NCBI GenBank assembly: GCA_025060635.1
Contig: JANXBN010000002.1
Span: 1-64,000 of the forward strand
Direction of reading: 5' to 3'
Length of the DNA stretch: 64,000 nucleotides
From: Candidatus Kryptonium sp.
GTDB lineage: Bacteria; Bacteroidota; Ignavibacteria; Kryptoniales; Kryptoniaceae
Part shown: positions 45,421 to 55,054 of the stretch, piece by piece
Position numbering within the stretch: position 1 is the first letter of the stretch
Layout: the number at the start of each line of letters is the position of its first letter
Position numbers and translations under genes: made by a program
Notes under the pieces: model-generated
What the model was told of the DNA's origin: nothing
Databases searched by the model: none
Seen by the model: only the letters and a program-made list of their open reading frames with translations

Positions 45421-46857
45421 CTAAAACAAACGCTCAAGATATTTTGTCACAAATGACGGCAAAATACCTATCAAAAATACTCCAACAGCTGAAATAATTA
45501 CAGCAAATGCGCCCGAAAATGAAATTTTAACTTCATCGGGATTTGAAACGATTTCTAAAGTTGGCTCTTTAAGATACATATTTACCACGACATTTAGATA
45601 ATAATAAACCGACACAAGAGTTGCAAGCACCCCAACCACTGCAAGCCAAGTCATTCCAGCTTGAACCGCCGATGCAAAAAGGTAATACTTTCCGACGAAT
45701 CCGGCGAATGGCGGAAATCCAGTTAAGGCAAACATGAAAATTGCCATCAAAACACCAAGCAAAGGTTTTCTATACCCAAGACCTACATAATCCTTTATGT
45801 CAAGAGATTTATTTTCTTCTTTTTCAATTATTGAAACGATCCCAAAGGCACCAACTTGCATTAAGACATAAGCAAGTGAATAATAAAGAACCCCCTGCTT
45901 ACCAAGCTCATTTGCAGAAGCAAGTCCAACGAGAATATAACCTGCGTGTGCTATACTTGAATAAGCAAGGATTCGTTTTATGTTTGTTTGTGAAATTGCG
46001 ATTATATTTCCCAAAATCATTGATAAAACTGAAATTATTGCTATCGCTTGTCTTACTTGCTCATTTGCTCCATTGAAGCCAAATATAAATACAAGAACGA
46101 AAGCACCAAATGCTGCTGATTTAGAAACTGCAGACATAAAACCACTTGCAGGGGTTGGAGCGCCTTCATATGCATCAGGTGCCCACATATGAAATGGAAC
46201 AGCGGCGACTTTGAAAGAAAATCCTATTAACAAAAGCCCAGCTCCAAGCCAAAAGAGAAAATCGTTTTGATAGTTCTGAAAATTTGCTGATATGATTTTT
46301 AAATTTGTCGTTGTTGTGCTTCCGTAGATGAATGTAATTCCAAATAGTAGAAATCCTGTTGCGAATGCACCGAGGAGAAGATATTTTAGTGCAGCTTCAT
46401 TTGACTTTGGATCTGTGCGAACAAAGCCAGCGAGAACATAAAGTGAGATGGACATCAACTCTATACCAAGAAATGTAATAATTAAATCAAGACCTGAAGC
46501 AAGTAGCATCATTCCAGCAGTCGCAAACAAGATCAATATATAAAACTCGCCATAATTTGTCCCGCGCTTAACAAGATAATCTTTTGAGAGCAAAATTGTA
46601 AGCAAAGCACCGATGGAAAAAACGAAATCAAAAAAGCTTGCATAACCACCGACGGCAACCATGCCGTTAAAAGCAGTTGAATACATTGGATAAGTATAAA
46701 CTGATAAAAATCCAGCGATTATGAGGGAAATTATGCTGAAGATATAACTTAAAGTTTCACTCTTTTTAACAAGTGCTTCAATAATTACGACGACTAATCC
46801 AGCAAGTGATACTGCTAAAATCGGCGATATCCCGATCAGGTCCGTGTAAAAGTTCAT
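45421..46857 (-). CDS. nuoN: NADH-quinone oxidoreductase subunit N (second copy)
   Basis: 478-residue antiporter-like pump subunit. Functional residues are kept: FLGIELMSISLYVLAGFV (glutamate), FSFKVAAVPFHMWAPDAYEG (lysine), SAVSKSAAF (lysine) and AYSSIAHAGYILVG. It is clearly different from the operon 1 copy at 14015. It closes the second membrane-arm cluster, following the NhaD-type antiporter by 28 nt. Confidence 0.93.
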   Translation of the reverse strand: MNFYTDLIGISPILAVSLAGLVVVIIEALVKKSETLSYIFSIISLIIAGFLSVYTYPMYSTAFNGMVAVGGYASFFDFVFSIGALLTILLSKDYLVKRGTNYGEFYILILFATAGMMLLASGLDLIITFLGIELMSISLYVLAGFVRTDPKSNEAALKYLLLGAFATGFLLFGITFIYGSTTTTNLKIISANFQNYQNDFLFWLGAGLLLIGFSFKVAAVPFHMWAPDAYEGAPTPASGFMSAVSKSAAFGAFVLVFIFGFNGANEQVRQAIAIISVLSMILGNIIAISQTNIKRILAYSSIAHAGYILVGLASANELGKQGVLYYSLAYVLMQVGAFGIVSIIEKEENKSLDIKDYVGLGYRKPLLGVLMAIFMFALTGFPPFAGFVGKYYLFASAVQAGMTWLAVVGVLATLVSVYYYLNVVVNMYLKEPTLEIVSNPDEVKISFSGAFAVIISAVGVFLIGILPSFVTKYLERLF

Positions 46858-46885
46858 TGTGTTTAATTTATACTTAGTTTTGAAT

Positions 46886-48298
46886 TTATCTGAAGAAAAC
46901 GAACCATATGAAAGTGAAGATCGGTAATAAAATCGGTATTGAATACTTTATCATGTATCCAAAGAAACTTGGCATTTTAATGCGAAATTGTTCTGCTATT
47001 GATTTAACCATAAAGTTGGGACCGTTTCCAATGTATGTCATCGCACCAAACATAACTGCGCTTACCGAAATCGCTTGAACATATCTCCACGAATCAGCTG
47101 TTATTGGAAGGACATTAAAGTTATGTGAAAATTCAAGATGAGCCAAGTCGTTTGGAGATAGCAATCCAAGCATAGCTTTCATGTGAACGGGATTATCAAC
47201 ATTTAACCCATGAAGTCCAAACGCTGCGCTGAGAAAGTTTAAATATGTTGGAGCATTATCAAGAAAACTTGATAAAATCCCGGTGCCCCAGAAAAATTGT
47301 CCTGGATGTGTGATGCCAAGCTTTTCAGCGTTGAGCTCAAGCCAGTCAAGAGCTGGAACCATCGTTGCAAAGATTCCTGCAAATAAAATAGCAACCTCTT
47401 TTATTGGGATGAAGTTGAAATCATTTCTTTCATGGATTTCTCTCTTCGTGGTAAGATAACTTGCGACCGCTGAAGCGATCATTATGATTTCGCGAATTGG
47501 CTCTTTGAGGAAAACCGCACCGAGAATTATAAAGAGGAATATAACATTGTGTAATCCTTCAACAACCGCTTCTTCTCCTTTTGACTCAATTTCTTTTTCC
47601 ATTTCGTCAGGCAGCTTCTTATAATGATGTCTGTCAATTATATAAAAGATCAATAAAATTAAAGCGACTGAAATAAGCCAAATATACCAGACCCTTGTTA
47701 TCACCCAGAAAAAGGGAACACCTTTAAGATAACCCAAAAAGAGAGGAGGATCACCGATAGGAGTTAACATTCCGCCTATATTTGAAACGATAAAAATGAA
47801 AAATACAATATGGTAAGCGGAAATTCGGTATTTATTTAACCTAATGTAAGGTCTTATTAAAACCATTGATGCTCCAGTTGTTCCAAGAAGGTTGGAGATA
47901 ACAGCTCCAATTCCAAGCAATATAACATTTGCAAGTGGTGTTGACCGACCCTTAACTCTTATATGAATTCCTCCAGCTACAACGAAAAGAGAACCAATTA
48001 GTGAGATAAAGCTAAAATATTCAATCGCAGTATGAATCATTCTCGGCGCGTTTTTCAAGATAAAAAAGTAGTAAACAACTGTCACAGCGCCTAATGCAAA
48101 TGAAACCAATGGATAATTATGCTCCCACCAGTGCCGATTTATAAATGGCATTAGCGCAATTGAGAGTAAAAGTAATATAAAAGGTGCAATCATGACCGGA
48201 TTAACTGGAAGGATTTCATATTCTATCGCAAAGGCATCCGACATAGGAAAAAATAACAAGAACAAACTGATTATGCAAAAGGCAAGTAATTTTCTCAT
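46886..48298 (-). CDS. nhaD: NhaD-type Na+/H+ antiporter (ArsB/NhaD superfamily)
   Basis: 470 residues, about 12 helices. The NhaD/ion-transporter signatures are SNIGGMLTPIGDPPLFLGYL, ISNLLGTTGASMVLIRP and SFLDNAPTYLNFLSAAFG, plus NGPNFMVKSIAE near the end. The N-terminus looks like a signal or first helix (FLLFFPMSDAFAIEYE). It exchanges Na+ (or Li+) for protons. Location inside a nuoJKLM...N cluster is unusual and suggests that sodium cycling is tied to the second membrane arm. Confidence 0.82.
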   Translation of the reverse strand: MRKLLAFCIISLFLLFFPMSDAFAIEYEILPVNPVMIAPFILLLLSIALMPFINRHWWEHNYPLVSFALGAVTVVYYFFILKNAPRMIHTAIEYFSFISLIGSLFVVAGGIHIRVKGRSTPLANVILLGIGAVISNLLGTTGASMVLIRPYIRLNKYRISAYHIVFFIFIVSNIGGMLTPIGDPPLFLGYLKGVPFFWVITRVWYIWLISVALILLIFYIIDRHHYKKLPDEMEKEIESKGEEAVVEGLHNVIFLFIILGAVFLKEPIREIIMIASAVASYLTTKREIHERNDFNFIPIKEVAILFAGIFATMVPALDWLELNAEKLGITHPGQFFWGTGILSSFLDNAPTYLNFLSAAFGLHGLNVDNPVHMKAMLGLLSPNDLAHLEFSHNFNVLPITADSWRYVQAISVSAVMFGAMTYIGNGPNFMVKSIAEQFRIKMPSFFGYMIKYSIPILLPIFTFIWFVFFR

Positions 48299-48321
48299 TT
48301 CAAATTTTCCTTAAATTTGTT

Positions 48322-48639
48322 TTACAACAAAAATGTTTTAACCAAAAATGCAACCATCCCTATTAGGTAGATGATCACGAAAATAAATAATCTATCTATT
48401 CGCTTATTTACATCGTCAAACCTTTTATTCACATCATCAAACCTTTTGTTAACATCATCAAATCTCTTATTAACATCGTCAAATCTCTTGTTCACATCAT
48501 TGAACTGTTCCTTTACCCACATAAGCTCTGATTTTATGTCCCTAATATCTTGGCGAATGATATCAAGCTCTCTAAAGACGATTGCGAACGGATCTGCGCG
48601 ATATGTGTATTCTCCAGACTTCTCTTTTACCTGTTTCAT
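48322..48639 (-). CDS. Small heptad-repeat coiled-coil protein with C-terminal membrane anchor
   Basis: 105 residues. After an N-terminal amphipathic stretch (FRELDIIRQDIRDIKSELMW) come five tandem heptads F(N/D)DVNKR, then IDRLF and a single helix (FVIIYLIGMVAFLVKTFLL). It should be a membrane-anchored coiled-coil oligomer facing the cytoplasm. I recognise no named family, though its texture resembles Bdr-like or XhlA-like small coiled-coil proteins. It lies between nuoM2 and the NhaD-type gene, in the same orientation with short spacers (35 and 23 nt), so it is part of the cluster transcript. Confidence 0.7.
   Translation of the reverse strand: MKQVKEKSGEYTYRADPFAIVFRELDIIRQDIRDIKSELMWVKEQFNDVNKRFDDVNKRFDDVNKRFDDVNKRFDDVNKRIDRLFIFVIIYLIGMVAFLVKTFLL
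48401..48505 (-). repeat. 21-bp tandem repeat, five units, encoding FDDVNKR heptads
   Basis: Five consecutive 21-bp units (48401, 48422, 48443, 48464, 48485) with only synonymous or near-synonymous differences. The repeat keeps frame, so unit number could vary without breaking the gene. Confidence 0.9.
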
Positions 48640-48674
48640 TAGAATTTGGTTCCTCTATATTTAAAATTTCGTGT

Positions 48675-50213
48675 TTATCTTACTGCTCTGAAAATTCCAG
48701 CCTTATATCTTTCCATCTGCTCAACTATTTTCTTAACATTTGATTCCGACTTCTTTAAAAATGTATTCGGGTAAACACCGATCCATACTATAAAAATTAA
48801 CACAAAAACAAGGGAAATTGCTTCACGAAGGTTTAAATCTTTTATCTTTTCGTTCTCAGGTTTCGTGACCTTTCCGAAGAAAATTCTTTGATATGCGGTG
48901 AGAAGATAAACCGCAGCAAGAATTACTCCGAGCGCAGCAAAAATTGCAAAAGCTGATGTGCCCAAAAACTTTGATTTGAAAGAACCAAGCAAAATCAAAA
49001 ACTCGCCTACAAATCCATTTAATCCCGGCAAGCCAAGCGATGAAAGTGCAACGATCATAAAAAATGTGGCATAGACCGGTGTAACACGAGCAAGTCCTCC
49101 AAATTCTTCAATCATTCTCGTATGACGCCTATCATAAATCATTCCAACAAGCATAAACAATGCCCCCGTTGACAAACCATGGTTTACCATTTGAATTAAA
49201 GCACCTTGAACACTTTCAACGGTTAAGCCCATCAATCCAAGAACAACAAATCCAAGGTGACTTACCGATGAATAAGCAACTAGCTTTTTAAGATCAGGTT
49301 GAACAAACGAAACAAGAGCACCATAAATTATACCAATTACAGCAAGAATGGCAATGTACGGTAAAAATAGAAATGTCGCATCAGGGAATAGAGGGATTGA
49401 AAATCTCAAAATTCCATAGGTTCCCATTTTCAAAAGAACACCAGCAAGAATTACACTTCCAGCGGTAGGTGCTTCAACATGTGCATCAGGAAGCCAGGTG
49501 TGAAACGGAAATAAAGGAACTTTTATCGCGAAGCTTAATGTGAAGGCAAGAAACATTAAAATTTGTGCATTTAAAGAAATCTTGGGAGCAATTTCATAAA
49601 GTTTTTGAAGATCAGCTGTGAATTGTCCATTTATCTGGCTTGCAAAGTTTCCAAGTGCAATAATCGCAACCAGCATCAGTAAACTACCGACCATCGTATA
49701 TATCACAAATTTTATGGCAGCGTAAATTCTATTCTCACCGCCCCATATCCCGATTATAAAATACATCGGAATTAACATCACTTCCCAGAAAATATAAAAC
49801 AGAAAAGTATCAAGCGCGCAAAAGACGCCGTTCATACCTGTTTCAAGAAGTAGAAACATTATAACATATCCCTTAACCCTTTTCTCAACAGAACCCCAAG
49901 TTGCAAGCAATCCAATAGGTGTTAGAAATGTCGTTAAAACTAAAAGCAAGAGCGAAATCCCATCAATTCCAACCCTGTATGCAATGTCAAGTGATTTGAT
50001 CCAAGGATAAACTTCAACAAATTGAAACTTGACATTTTCTGGATCATATTTTACAAATACATAAACTGAAAGAGCAAATGTTATGGTAGAGAATAATATC
50101 CCAAGGAACTTTATCAAATTTTTCTTTTCGCTATTTATAAGCGAGATCACAAGTGCGCCAACTGTTGGTAAGAAAATTATCAAGCTTAGGATATGTTTCT
50201 GGAGCAACTCCAT
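48675..50213 (-). CDS. nuoM: NADH-quinone oxidoreductase subunit M (second copy)
   Basis: 512 residues. Pump residues present in FWEVMLIPMYFIIGIWGGE, FAIKVPLFPFHTWLPDAHVE, GVLLKMGTYGILR and AYSSVSHLGFVVLG. It lacks the roughly 20-residue insertion found in the operon 1 copy. Starts 25 nt after nuoL2. Confidence 0.94.
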   Translation of the reverse strand: MELLQKHILSLIIFLPTVGALVISLINSEKKNLIKFLGILFSTITFALSVYVFVKYDPENVKFQFVEVYPWIKSLDIAYRVGIDGISLLLLVLTTFLTPIGLLATWGSVEKRVKGYVIMFLLLETGMNGVFCALDTFLFYIFWEVMLIPMYFIIGIWGGENRIYAAIKFVIYTMVGSLLMLVAIIALGNFASQINGQFTADLQKLYEIAPKISLNAQILMFLAFTLSFAIKVPLFPFHTWLPDAHVEAPTAGSVILAGVLLKMGTYGILRFSIPLFPDATFLFLPYIAILAVIGIIYGALVSFVQPDLKKLVAYSSVSHLGFVVLGLMGLTVESVQGALIQMVNHGLSTGALFMLVGMIYDRRHTRMIEEFGGLARVTPVYATFFMIVALSSLGLPGLNGFVGEFLILLGSFKSKFLGTSAFAIFAALGVILAAVYLLTAYQRIFFGKVTKPENEKIKDLNLREAISLVFVLIFIVWIGVYPNTFLKKSESNVKKIVEQMERYKAGIFRAVR

Positions 50214-50238
50214 TTTTCAATCTCTTTAAATTTTTGTT

Positions 50239-52161
50239 TCAAAAAATAATCCAGAGAACAATTAAAATTCCGATTACGAAAATGACCGCGTAAAATTGAA
50301 CGATCCCATTTTGAACATACCTAATTATTGAGCTTATCGTTGATGTGATTTTTGCACTTCCATTGACAATTCCATCAATAATTTTTACATCAAAAAATCT
50401 CCACAGCAATTTTTCGCTTCCCCACACGACCGGCTTAACAACAACCGCATCGTAAATTTCATCCACATAATATTTGTTATAAACGATCTTATAAATTCCA
50501 TAAAAGTTTTGTGTGATCTTTCCAACCAAATCCATTCTCTGTAAATAAAGATAGCGCGCAAGCAGTATACCGCCGACACCAATTAAAACCGATAGAAACA
50601 TAAGTAGAAACTCTGTCGTAGTTGAATGCACCGCTGTTTCAAGAATAAGTTTTGCGTGTGCATCTTCAAACACAGGTTCAAGCCAGTGGTGTAAAAGATT
50701 TTTCACTCCGAAAGATTCAGGAATTCCAATAAATCCGGAAACAACGGAGAAAAATCCAAGTATGATTAAAGGAATTGTCATAACTTTGGGCGCTTCGTGA
50801 GGATGTTTCGCTCCATATCTTGGTGGTGTTTCAAAAACAAGTGCAACCAATCTGAACATGTAAAAAGCTGTCATAAATGCACCGACTGCTCCAATAAGCC
50901 AAAGCCAAAAATAACCTTTTGAATAAGCGCCCCAAAGTATCTCATCTTTGCTGAAAAATCCAGAGAGAGGTGGAATTCCAGCAATTGCAAGTGAAGCGAT
51001 GAAGAAAGTTTTATATGTTATAGGCAAATGTTCTTTTAGTCCACCCATTTTTTGAATGTCTTCCTCGTTATCAAGAGCATGCATCACCGCACCAGCTCCA
51101 AGGAAAAGCAAAGCTTTGAAAAATGCATGTGTTGTAAGATGAAATATACCAGCAGAGAACGCACCAACCCCCATAGCAAGGAACATATAACCAAGTTGGC
51201 TTATCGTTGAATAGGCAAGAACTTTTTTAATTCCATTTTGAACAAGTCCCATTGAAGCAGCATAGACAGCGGTCAATGCCCCAATTATTGCTACGATTTC
51301 CATCGTAGTTGGAGAAAGCGCATATAGCACGGAAGAGCGAGCAATCATATAAACACCAGCAGTTACCATCGTCGCAGCGTGAATCAATGCACTTACGGGA
51401 GTCGGTCCAGCCATCGCATCAGGAAGCCAAACATAAAGCGGAATTTGAGCGGATTTACCAGTTGCGCCAATAAATAAAAGTAAAGTTATCCAAAAAATAG
51501 TTGTATCACCAGATTGAAGCTTGCTTGCAATTGAGAAAACAGTGTTATAATCCAAACTTCCAAAATACTTATACATTAAAAACAAGGCAATGAGAAAACC
51601 GAAGTCACCAATTCTATTCACGATAAATGCCTTCCTTCCCGCATCACTTGTCGTCATCTTTTCAAAAGGTCTATCATACCAAAATCCAATCAAAAGATAG
51701 GAGCATAAACCAACACCTTCCCATCCAAGAAACATAAGTAGATAATTATCAGCAAGGACAAGCGTAAGCATCATAAATATGAATAAATTCAAATAAGCAA
51801 AAAATCTCGCAAATCCTTTATCGCCGTGCATGTAGCCAATTGAATAAATATGAATCAAAAATCCAACACCTGTCACAACCATAGCCATTAAGATTGAAAG
51901 CGGATCAACAAGGTATGAGAAGGAAATATCTAACCCACCAGTCTTTATCCATGAAAAGTATTCAACGATGAACCTCCTCTCATAGGATGGTAATCCAAGT
52001 AATTCAATATATATCAAGAGCGAAACAACAAAAGATGCTCCAACTGTTAAACTTCCAAACCAACCTATTATTTTTTCTTTCTTTATCTTCCACCCGAGTA
52101 GACCATTGATAATAAAACCAACTAACGGAAATATGAGTGCAAGTCCAATGTACTTATGCAT
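50239..52161 (-). CDS. nuoL: NADH-quinone oxidoreductase subunit L (second copy)
   Basis: 640 residues. The pump glutamate and lysine are kept (FLGWEGVGLCSYLLIGFWY; GATGKSAQIPLYVWLPDAMA), as is PTPVSALIHAATMVTAGVYM. The C-terminal extension with the lateral helix is present (VKIIDGIVNGSAKITS ... VQFYAVIFVIGILIVLWII), indicating that it is built to span a complex I-like arm rather than being a free Mrp-type antiporter. It lacks the His-rich loop of the operon 1 copy. Confidence 0.94.
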   Translation of the reverse strand: MHKYIGLALIFPLVGFIINGLLGWKIKKEKIIGWFGSLTVGASFVVSLLIYIELLGLPSYERRFIVEYFSWIKTGGLDISFSYLVDPLSILMAMVVTGVGFLIHIYSIGYMHGDKGFARFFAYLNLFIFMMLTLVLADNYLLMFLGWEGVGLCSYLLIGFWYDRPFEKMTTSDAGRKAFIVNRIGDFGFLIALFLMYKYFGSLDYNTVFSIASKLQSGDTTIFWITLLLFIGATGKSAQIPLYVWLPDAMAGPTPVSALIHAATMVTAGVYMIARSSVLYALSPTTMEIVAIIGALTAVYAASMGLVQNGIKKVLAYSTISQLGYMFLAMGVGAFSAGIFHLTTHAFFKALLFLGAGAVMHALDNEEDIQKMGGLKEHLPITYKTFFIASLAIAGIPPLSGFFSKDEILWGAYSKGYFWLWLIGAVGAFMTAFYMFRLVALVFETPPRYGAKHPHEAPKVMTIPLIILGFFSVVSGFIGIPESFGVKNLLHHWLEPVFEDAHAKLILETAVHSTTTEFLLMFLSVLIGVGGILLARYLYLQRMDLVGKITQNFYGIYKIVYNKYYVDEIYDAVVVKPVVWGSEKLLWRFFDVKIIDGIVNGSAKITSTISSIIRYVQNGIVQFYAVIFVIGILIVLWIIF

Positions 52162-52185
52162 TTTTCAGGTGCCTCTTTTTTTAAT

Positions 52186-52488
52186 TTACCATTTTAATAG
52201 ATTGATTTCATCAATGTTTACTGTTAACCTGTTTCTGAAGATCGCAATCACGATTGCAAGTCCAACTGAAACTTCTGCAGCTGCAACCACCATGACGAAA
52301 AATACAAGCATTTGGCCAATTTCATTCCCGATATAGCTTGAAAATCCCACGAGCGCAAGATTTACAGAGTTTAACATTAATTCAATACACATAAATATGA
52401 CAATCGCATTCCTTCTTATTAAAACTCCAAGGACTCCGATCGTGAAAAGAATTAAACTTAAAAATAAATACCACGACAGAGGTATCAT
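52186..52488 (-). CDS. nuoK: NADH-quinone oxidoreductase subunit K (second copy)
   Basis: 100 residues, three helices. It begins [20 protein letters not shown] and keeps both key glutamates ([24 protein letters not shown]), ending [15 protein letters not shown]. It differs strongly from the operon 1 copy except near the glutamates and the TVNIDE end. CGGAGAAA is a good Shine-Dalgarno. Confidence 0.93.
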   Translation of the reverse strand: MIPLSWYLFLSLILFTIGVLGVLIRRNAIVIFMCIELMLNSVNLALVGFSSYIGNEIGQMLVFFVMVVAAAEVSVGLAIVIAIFRNRLTVNIDEINLLKW

Positions 52489-52551
52489 GATTTTTCTCCG
52501 TAGCTTTTGTTTTGGTTTGGGCTAACTTTCAAAGCAATCACCATATCTAAG

Positions 52552-53064
52552 CTACTCAAATTTTCTTTTAGCGAGGACAATTGCGCCAACTATCGCAACG
52601 ATTAAAATCAGGGAAGTTATCTCAAACGGCAGGATGTAGCTGGTAAAAAGTTTTTCGCCGATAAATTCAATCTTACCGAGTTCAATTGAATTATCAGCTG
52701 GTTTCAAAAATCTTCCGCTCATTGATTTACCAAGCCCTATAGCAATTTGTGCGAAGACAAGAAAAACAAGGACGAAAGCAATTAATCTCTTCACATCAAA
52801 TTTATCGCTTAACCTTTTCTCGTCCTGAAGGTTCAATAACATTATAACAAATACGAAAAGAACCATTATAGCACCAGCATAAACGAGAACTTGAATTATA
52901 GCAATGAACTGAGCATTTAGAGTAAGGTATAAAATTGAGAGAGATAAAAAGTTAACTATCAAAAAAATTGCGCTTTTCACTGGATTGGCACGAGTTATCA
53001 TCAAAATTGCGGACGCAATTGAAATAAAAGCGAGAATAAAGAAAACAAGTGCTTGTGAGGTCAT
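52552..53064 (-). CDS. nuoJ: NADH-quinone oxidoreductase subunit J (second copy)
   Basis: 170 residues, five helices. The functional helix is AIIQVLVYAGAIMVLFVFVIMLLN with the conserved Tyr. It is the first gene of the second cluster: upstream on this strand there is only a 157-nt divergent intergenic region with a predicted promoter and no nuoH, nuoI or nuoA. Confidence 0.92.
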   Translation of the reverse strand: MTSQALVFFILAFISIASAILMITRANPVKSAIFLIVNFLSLSILYLTLNAQFIAIIQVLVYAGAIMVLFVFVIMLLNLQDEKRLSDKFDVKRLIAFVLVFLVFAQIAIGLGKSMSGRFLKPADNSIELGKIEFIGEKLFTSYILPFEITSLILIVAIVGAIVLAKRKFE

Positions 53065-53096
53065 CTCGCAAAGCTTTTATTTTTTAAATTCGTTGA

Positions 53097-53127
53097 TAAA
53101 TATAAAAATTTGAACCGAAATAAACAA
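53097..53127 (-). promoter_or_regulatory. Predicted promoter of the second nuoJKLM cluster
   Basis: On the minus strand: TTG (53127-53125), 20-nt spacer, TATATTTA (53104-53097), one base from TAnnTTTG. The leader to nuoJ2 would be about 25 nt. Its presence argues that the cluster is a free-standing transcription unit beginning at nuoJ. Confidence 0.45.
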
Positions 53128-53164
53128 CGAATTCAGGTGGCTAAATCAAAAATTTTTACGAAGA

Positions 53165-53195
53165 TTGAAAAATTTAACACGCTTTAATAAATTTA
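53165..53195 (+). promoter_or_regulatory. Predicted promoter of the receptor-like gene at 53222
   Basis: TTG 53165-53167, 20-nt spacer, TAAATTTA 53188-53195. It overlaps the alternative upstream start at 53165, which supports ATG 53222 as the true start. Confidence 0.35.
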
Positions 53196-53221
53196 CCAAT
53201 AAAAGTAATGAGATCCGTGAA

Positions 53222-55054
53222 ATGAAAATCCCGCTATTTCTCCTGTTAGCAATAAACTTACTCCTATCTCAACCAAAGCAAGACACGGTGAAATTTTACC
53301 CACTCTTTAAGTTCAACATCCACTCAAACACAATGGAATTTAACCAAGAGCAGATTGAAAGAATTGATTATAAATTTTTTACCGATATTTTCATCTCAAG
53401 ATTTGCTCTCTTTTCAAACGAACTCGGTGAGAACGGTAAACCAGTGAATTTAAACTTTAATTTCTTTGACATGCGCCTATCACATTTTTTCCTCAACGGC
53501 AGAACTCTTACTGGTTATATTTACCCGTATCAATTTTTGCATATACTTCCACTTGATAATATCTATGAGATTGAGGTTATTCACAATTTTTCTGCGCCAA
53601 TTTTTCAAAATTCAAACGCATCGGCAACGAATTTTGTTTTTAAAAATATCTTCAATATACGACCTATCACGAGAATTCGCTATGTTGAGGATGCTTATGA
53701 TTTCATCGCAACCGATGGAAGTTTTTCTTACAACTTTTATAAAAACTTAAACTTAACTTTAGGATTTCGTAGAAGCACATCATCAGGTAGATTTTTAAAC
53801 TCAAGACACGACGCTTGGAATTTATTCATAAATTCTCTTTGGGAACCTATGAAAAATTTAAAGCTCTCATTTCTTAACATCTATACGATAATGAGCGCAG
53901 GGCTAAATGGTGGAATTGACACAACGAAAGCACCACCAGATGCAGAGAATATAATCTATAACGAAAGAATAGCCCCTGTCCTTGATGTAAATTCTTCTTT
54001 ATCTTCAAAAAGAAACGACCTAACGATATTGTCAACTTATCAAATTGATTCAACTAGTTCAATTGACTTCACGATTTATCATACTTTTCAAATTGATAAT
54101 CTTTCAATGCGTAGGGAGTCAAACAAGAGAAATTCAAACTTTTACGGGCTAAAAATGAATTTCAAAACAAGTTTTGCATTCGTTGACTTTAATGGCGGAT
54201 TTGAAATTCAAAAAAATAAATTGAATCTCTATCTTTCAACTGATACGCTTTTAGCTAAATATGTCTCATCGGGGTCAAAGTCCATACTATCTTTTTCTGG
54301 CTTTTTAAACTCATATGTGAAGATTCGCGCTTTCAGTTTTTCCCCATTTGTCAGGATTGAAAATCTTTCTGGTAGAACGATTTCAAATTACGGGCTTGGA
54401 ATTGAGTGGGAATTTGGAAATTTGAAGCTTCGCTCTGGATTTTCGCATTCTAAACGAGTCCCAACTTTACTTGAACAATTTATAACTAATTCGTCCGATT
54501 TTGAAAAACACCAGGTTTATGAAACCGGTTTAAGATTTGAGATCAAAAATTTTTTAGTTGACTTCAAAATTCAAAATAGAAAAATCAATAATTTTCTCGT
54601 CTTTCACGATTCTTCATTTTATAGAACTTACATCAGCAGAACATTCGGAGAGTTGGGAATTAAATACAAACTTTGGCGTATTAATTTTTTGCTAAAATCA
54701 TCTTTGATTTTAAACAAAATCTCCAAACCTTATCCGCGATATATTTTCAACGCCGAAACCTTCTACGAAGGTAAGTTAACACGAACCCTTGATTTAATAG
54801 CAGGCGTTAGAGTAAAAACATTGGACAAGTTTAACGCTTTCAGATTTATAAATTCAGCATTGCTGTTTGTTGAAAGCAGTTATGAAATAAGGAAGCTCAC
54901 AACGATTGATTTGTTCGCAAGTGGAAAGATTAAAAATGTAGTTATATTTTTGACGCTTGCAAACATCACAAATGCAAGATATATGACCACAGCGTTTTAT
55001 CCTATGCAGGATAGAAGTTTAAGATTTGGGGTTATATGGACATTTTTGGATTAA
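53222..55054 (+). CDS. TonB-dependent receptor-like outer-membrane protein
   Basis: About 610 residues from ATG 53222 with a signal peptide (IPLFLLLAINLLLSQP). A short plug-like region (LNGRTLTGYIYPYQFLHILP then LDNIYEIEVIHN, about 100-145) precedes a barrel (LNLTLGFRRSTSSG ... FGLGIEWEFGNLKLRSGFSHS-like strands ... RSLRFGVIWTF). It lacks the carboxypeptidase-like N-terminal domain and a recognisable TonB box, and is shorter than the two large receptors in the window. Ligand is unknown. Its TAA overlaps the TAA of the convergent GWxTD gene within the palindrome TTAA. Confidence 0.65.
   Translation: MKIPLFLLLAINLLLSQPKQDTVKFYPLFKFNIHSNTMEFNQEQIERIDYKFFTDIFISRFALFSNELGENGKPVNLNFNFFDMRLSHFFLNGRTLTGYIYPYQFLHILPLDNIYEIEVIHNFSAPIFQNSNASATNFVFKNIFNIRPITRIRYVEDAYDFIATDGSFSYNFYKNLNLTLGFRRSTSSGRFLNSRHDAWNLFINSLWEPMKNLKLSFLNIYTIMSAGLNGGIDTTKAPPDAENIIYNERIAPVLDVNSSLSSKRNDLTILSTYQIDSTSSIDFTIYHTFQIDNLSMRRESNKRNSNFYGLKMNFKTSFAFVDFNGGFEIQKNKLNLYLSTDTLLAKYVSSGSKSILSFSGFLNSYVKIRAFSFSPFVRIENLSGRTISNYGLGIEWEFGNLKLRSGFSHSKRVPTLLEQFITNSSDFEKHQVYETGLRFEIKNFLVDFKIQNRKINNFLVFHDSSFYRTYISRTFGELGIKYKLWRINFLLKSSLILNKISKPYPRYIFNAETFYEGKLTRTLDLIAGVRVKTLDKFNAFRFINSALLFVESSYEIRKLTTIDLFASGKIKNVVIFLTLANITNARYMTTAFYPMQDRSLRFGVIWTFLD

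Noticed and set aside
48401-48505. 21-bp repeats as a possible regulatory iteron or CRISPR array
   Set aside because: They are contiguous, in frame and encode heptads of a plausible protein, so coding explains them.
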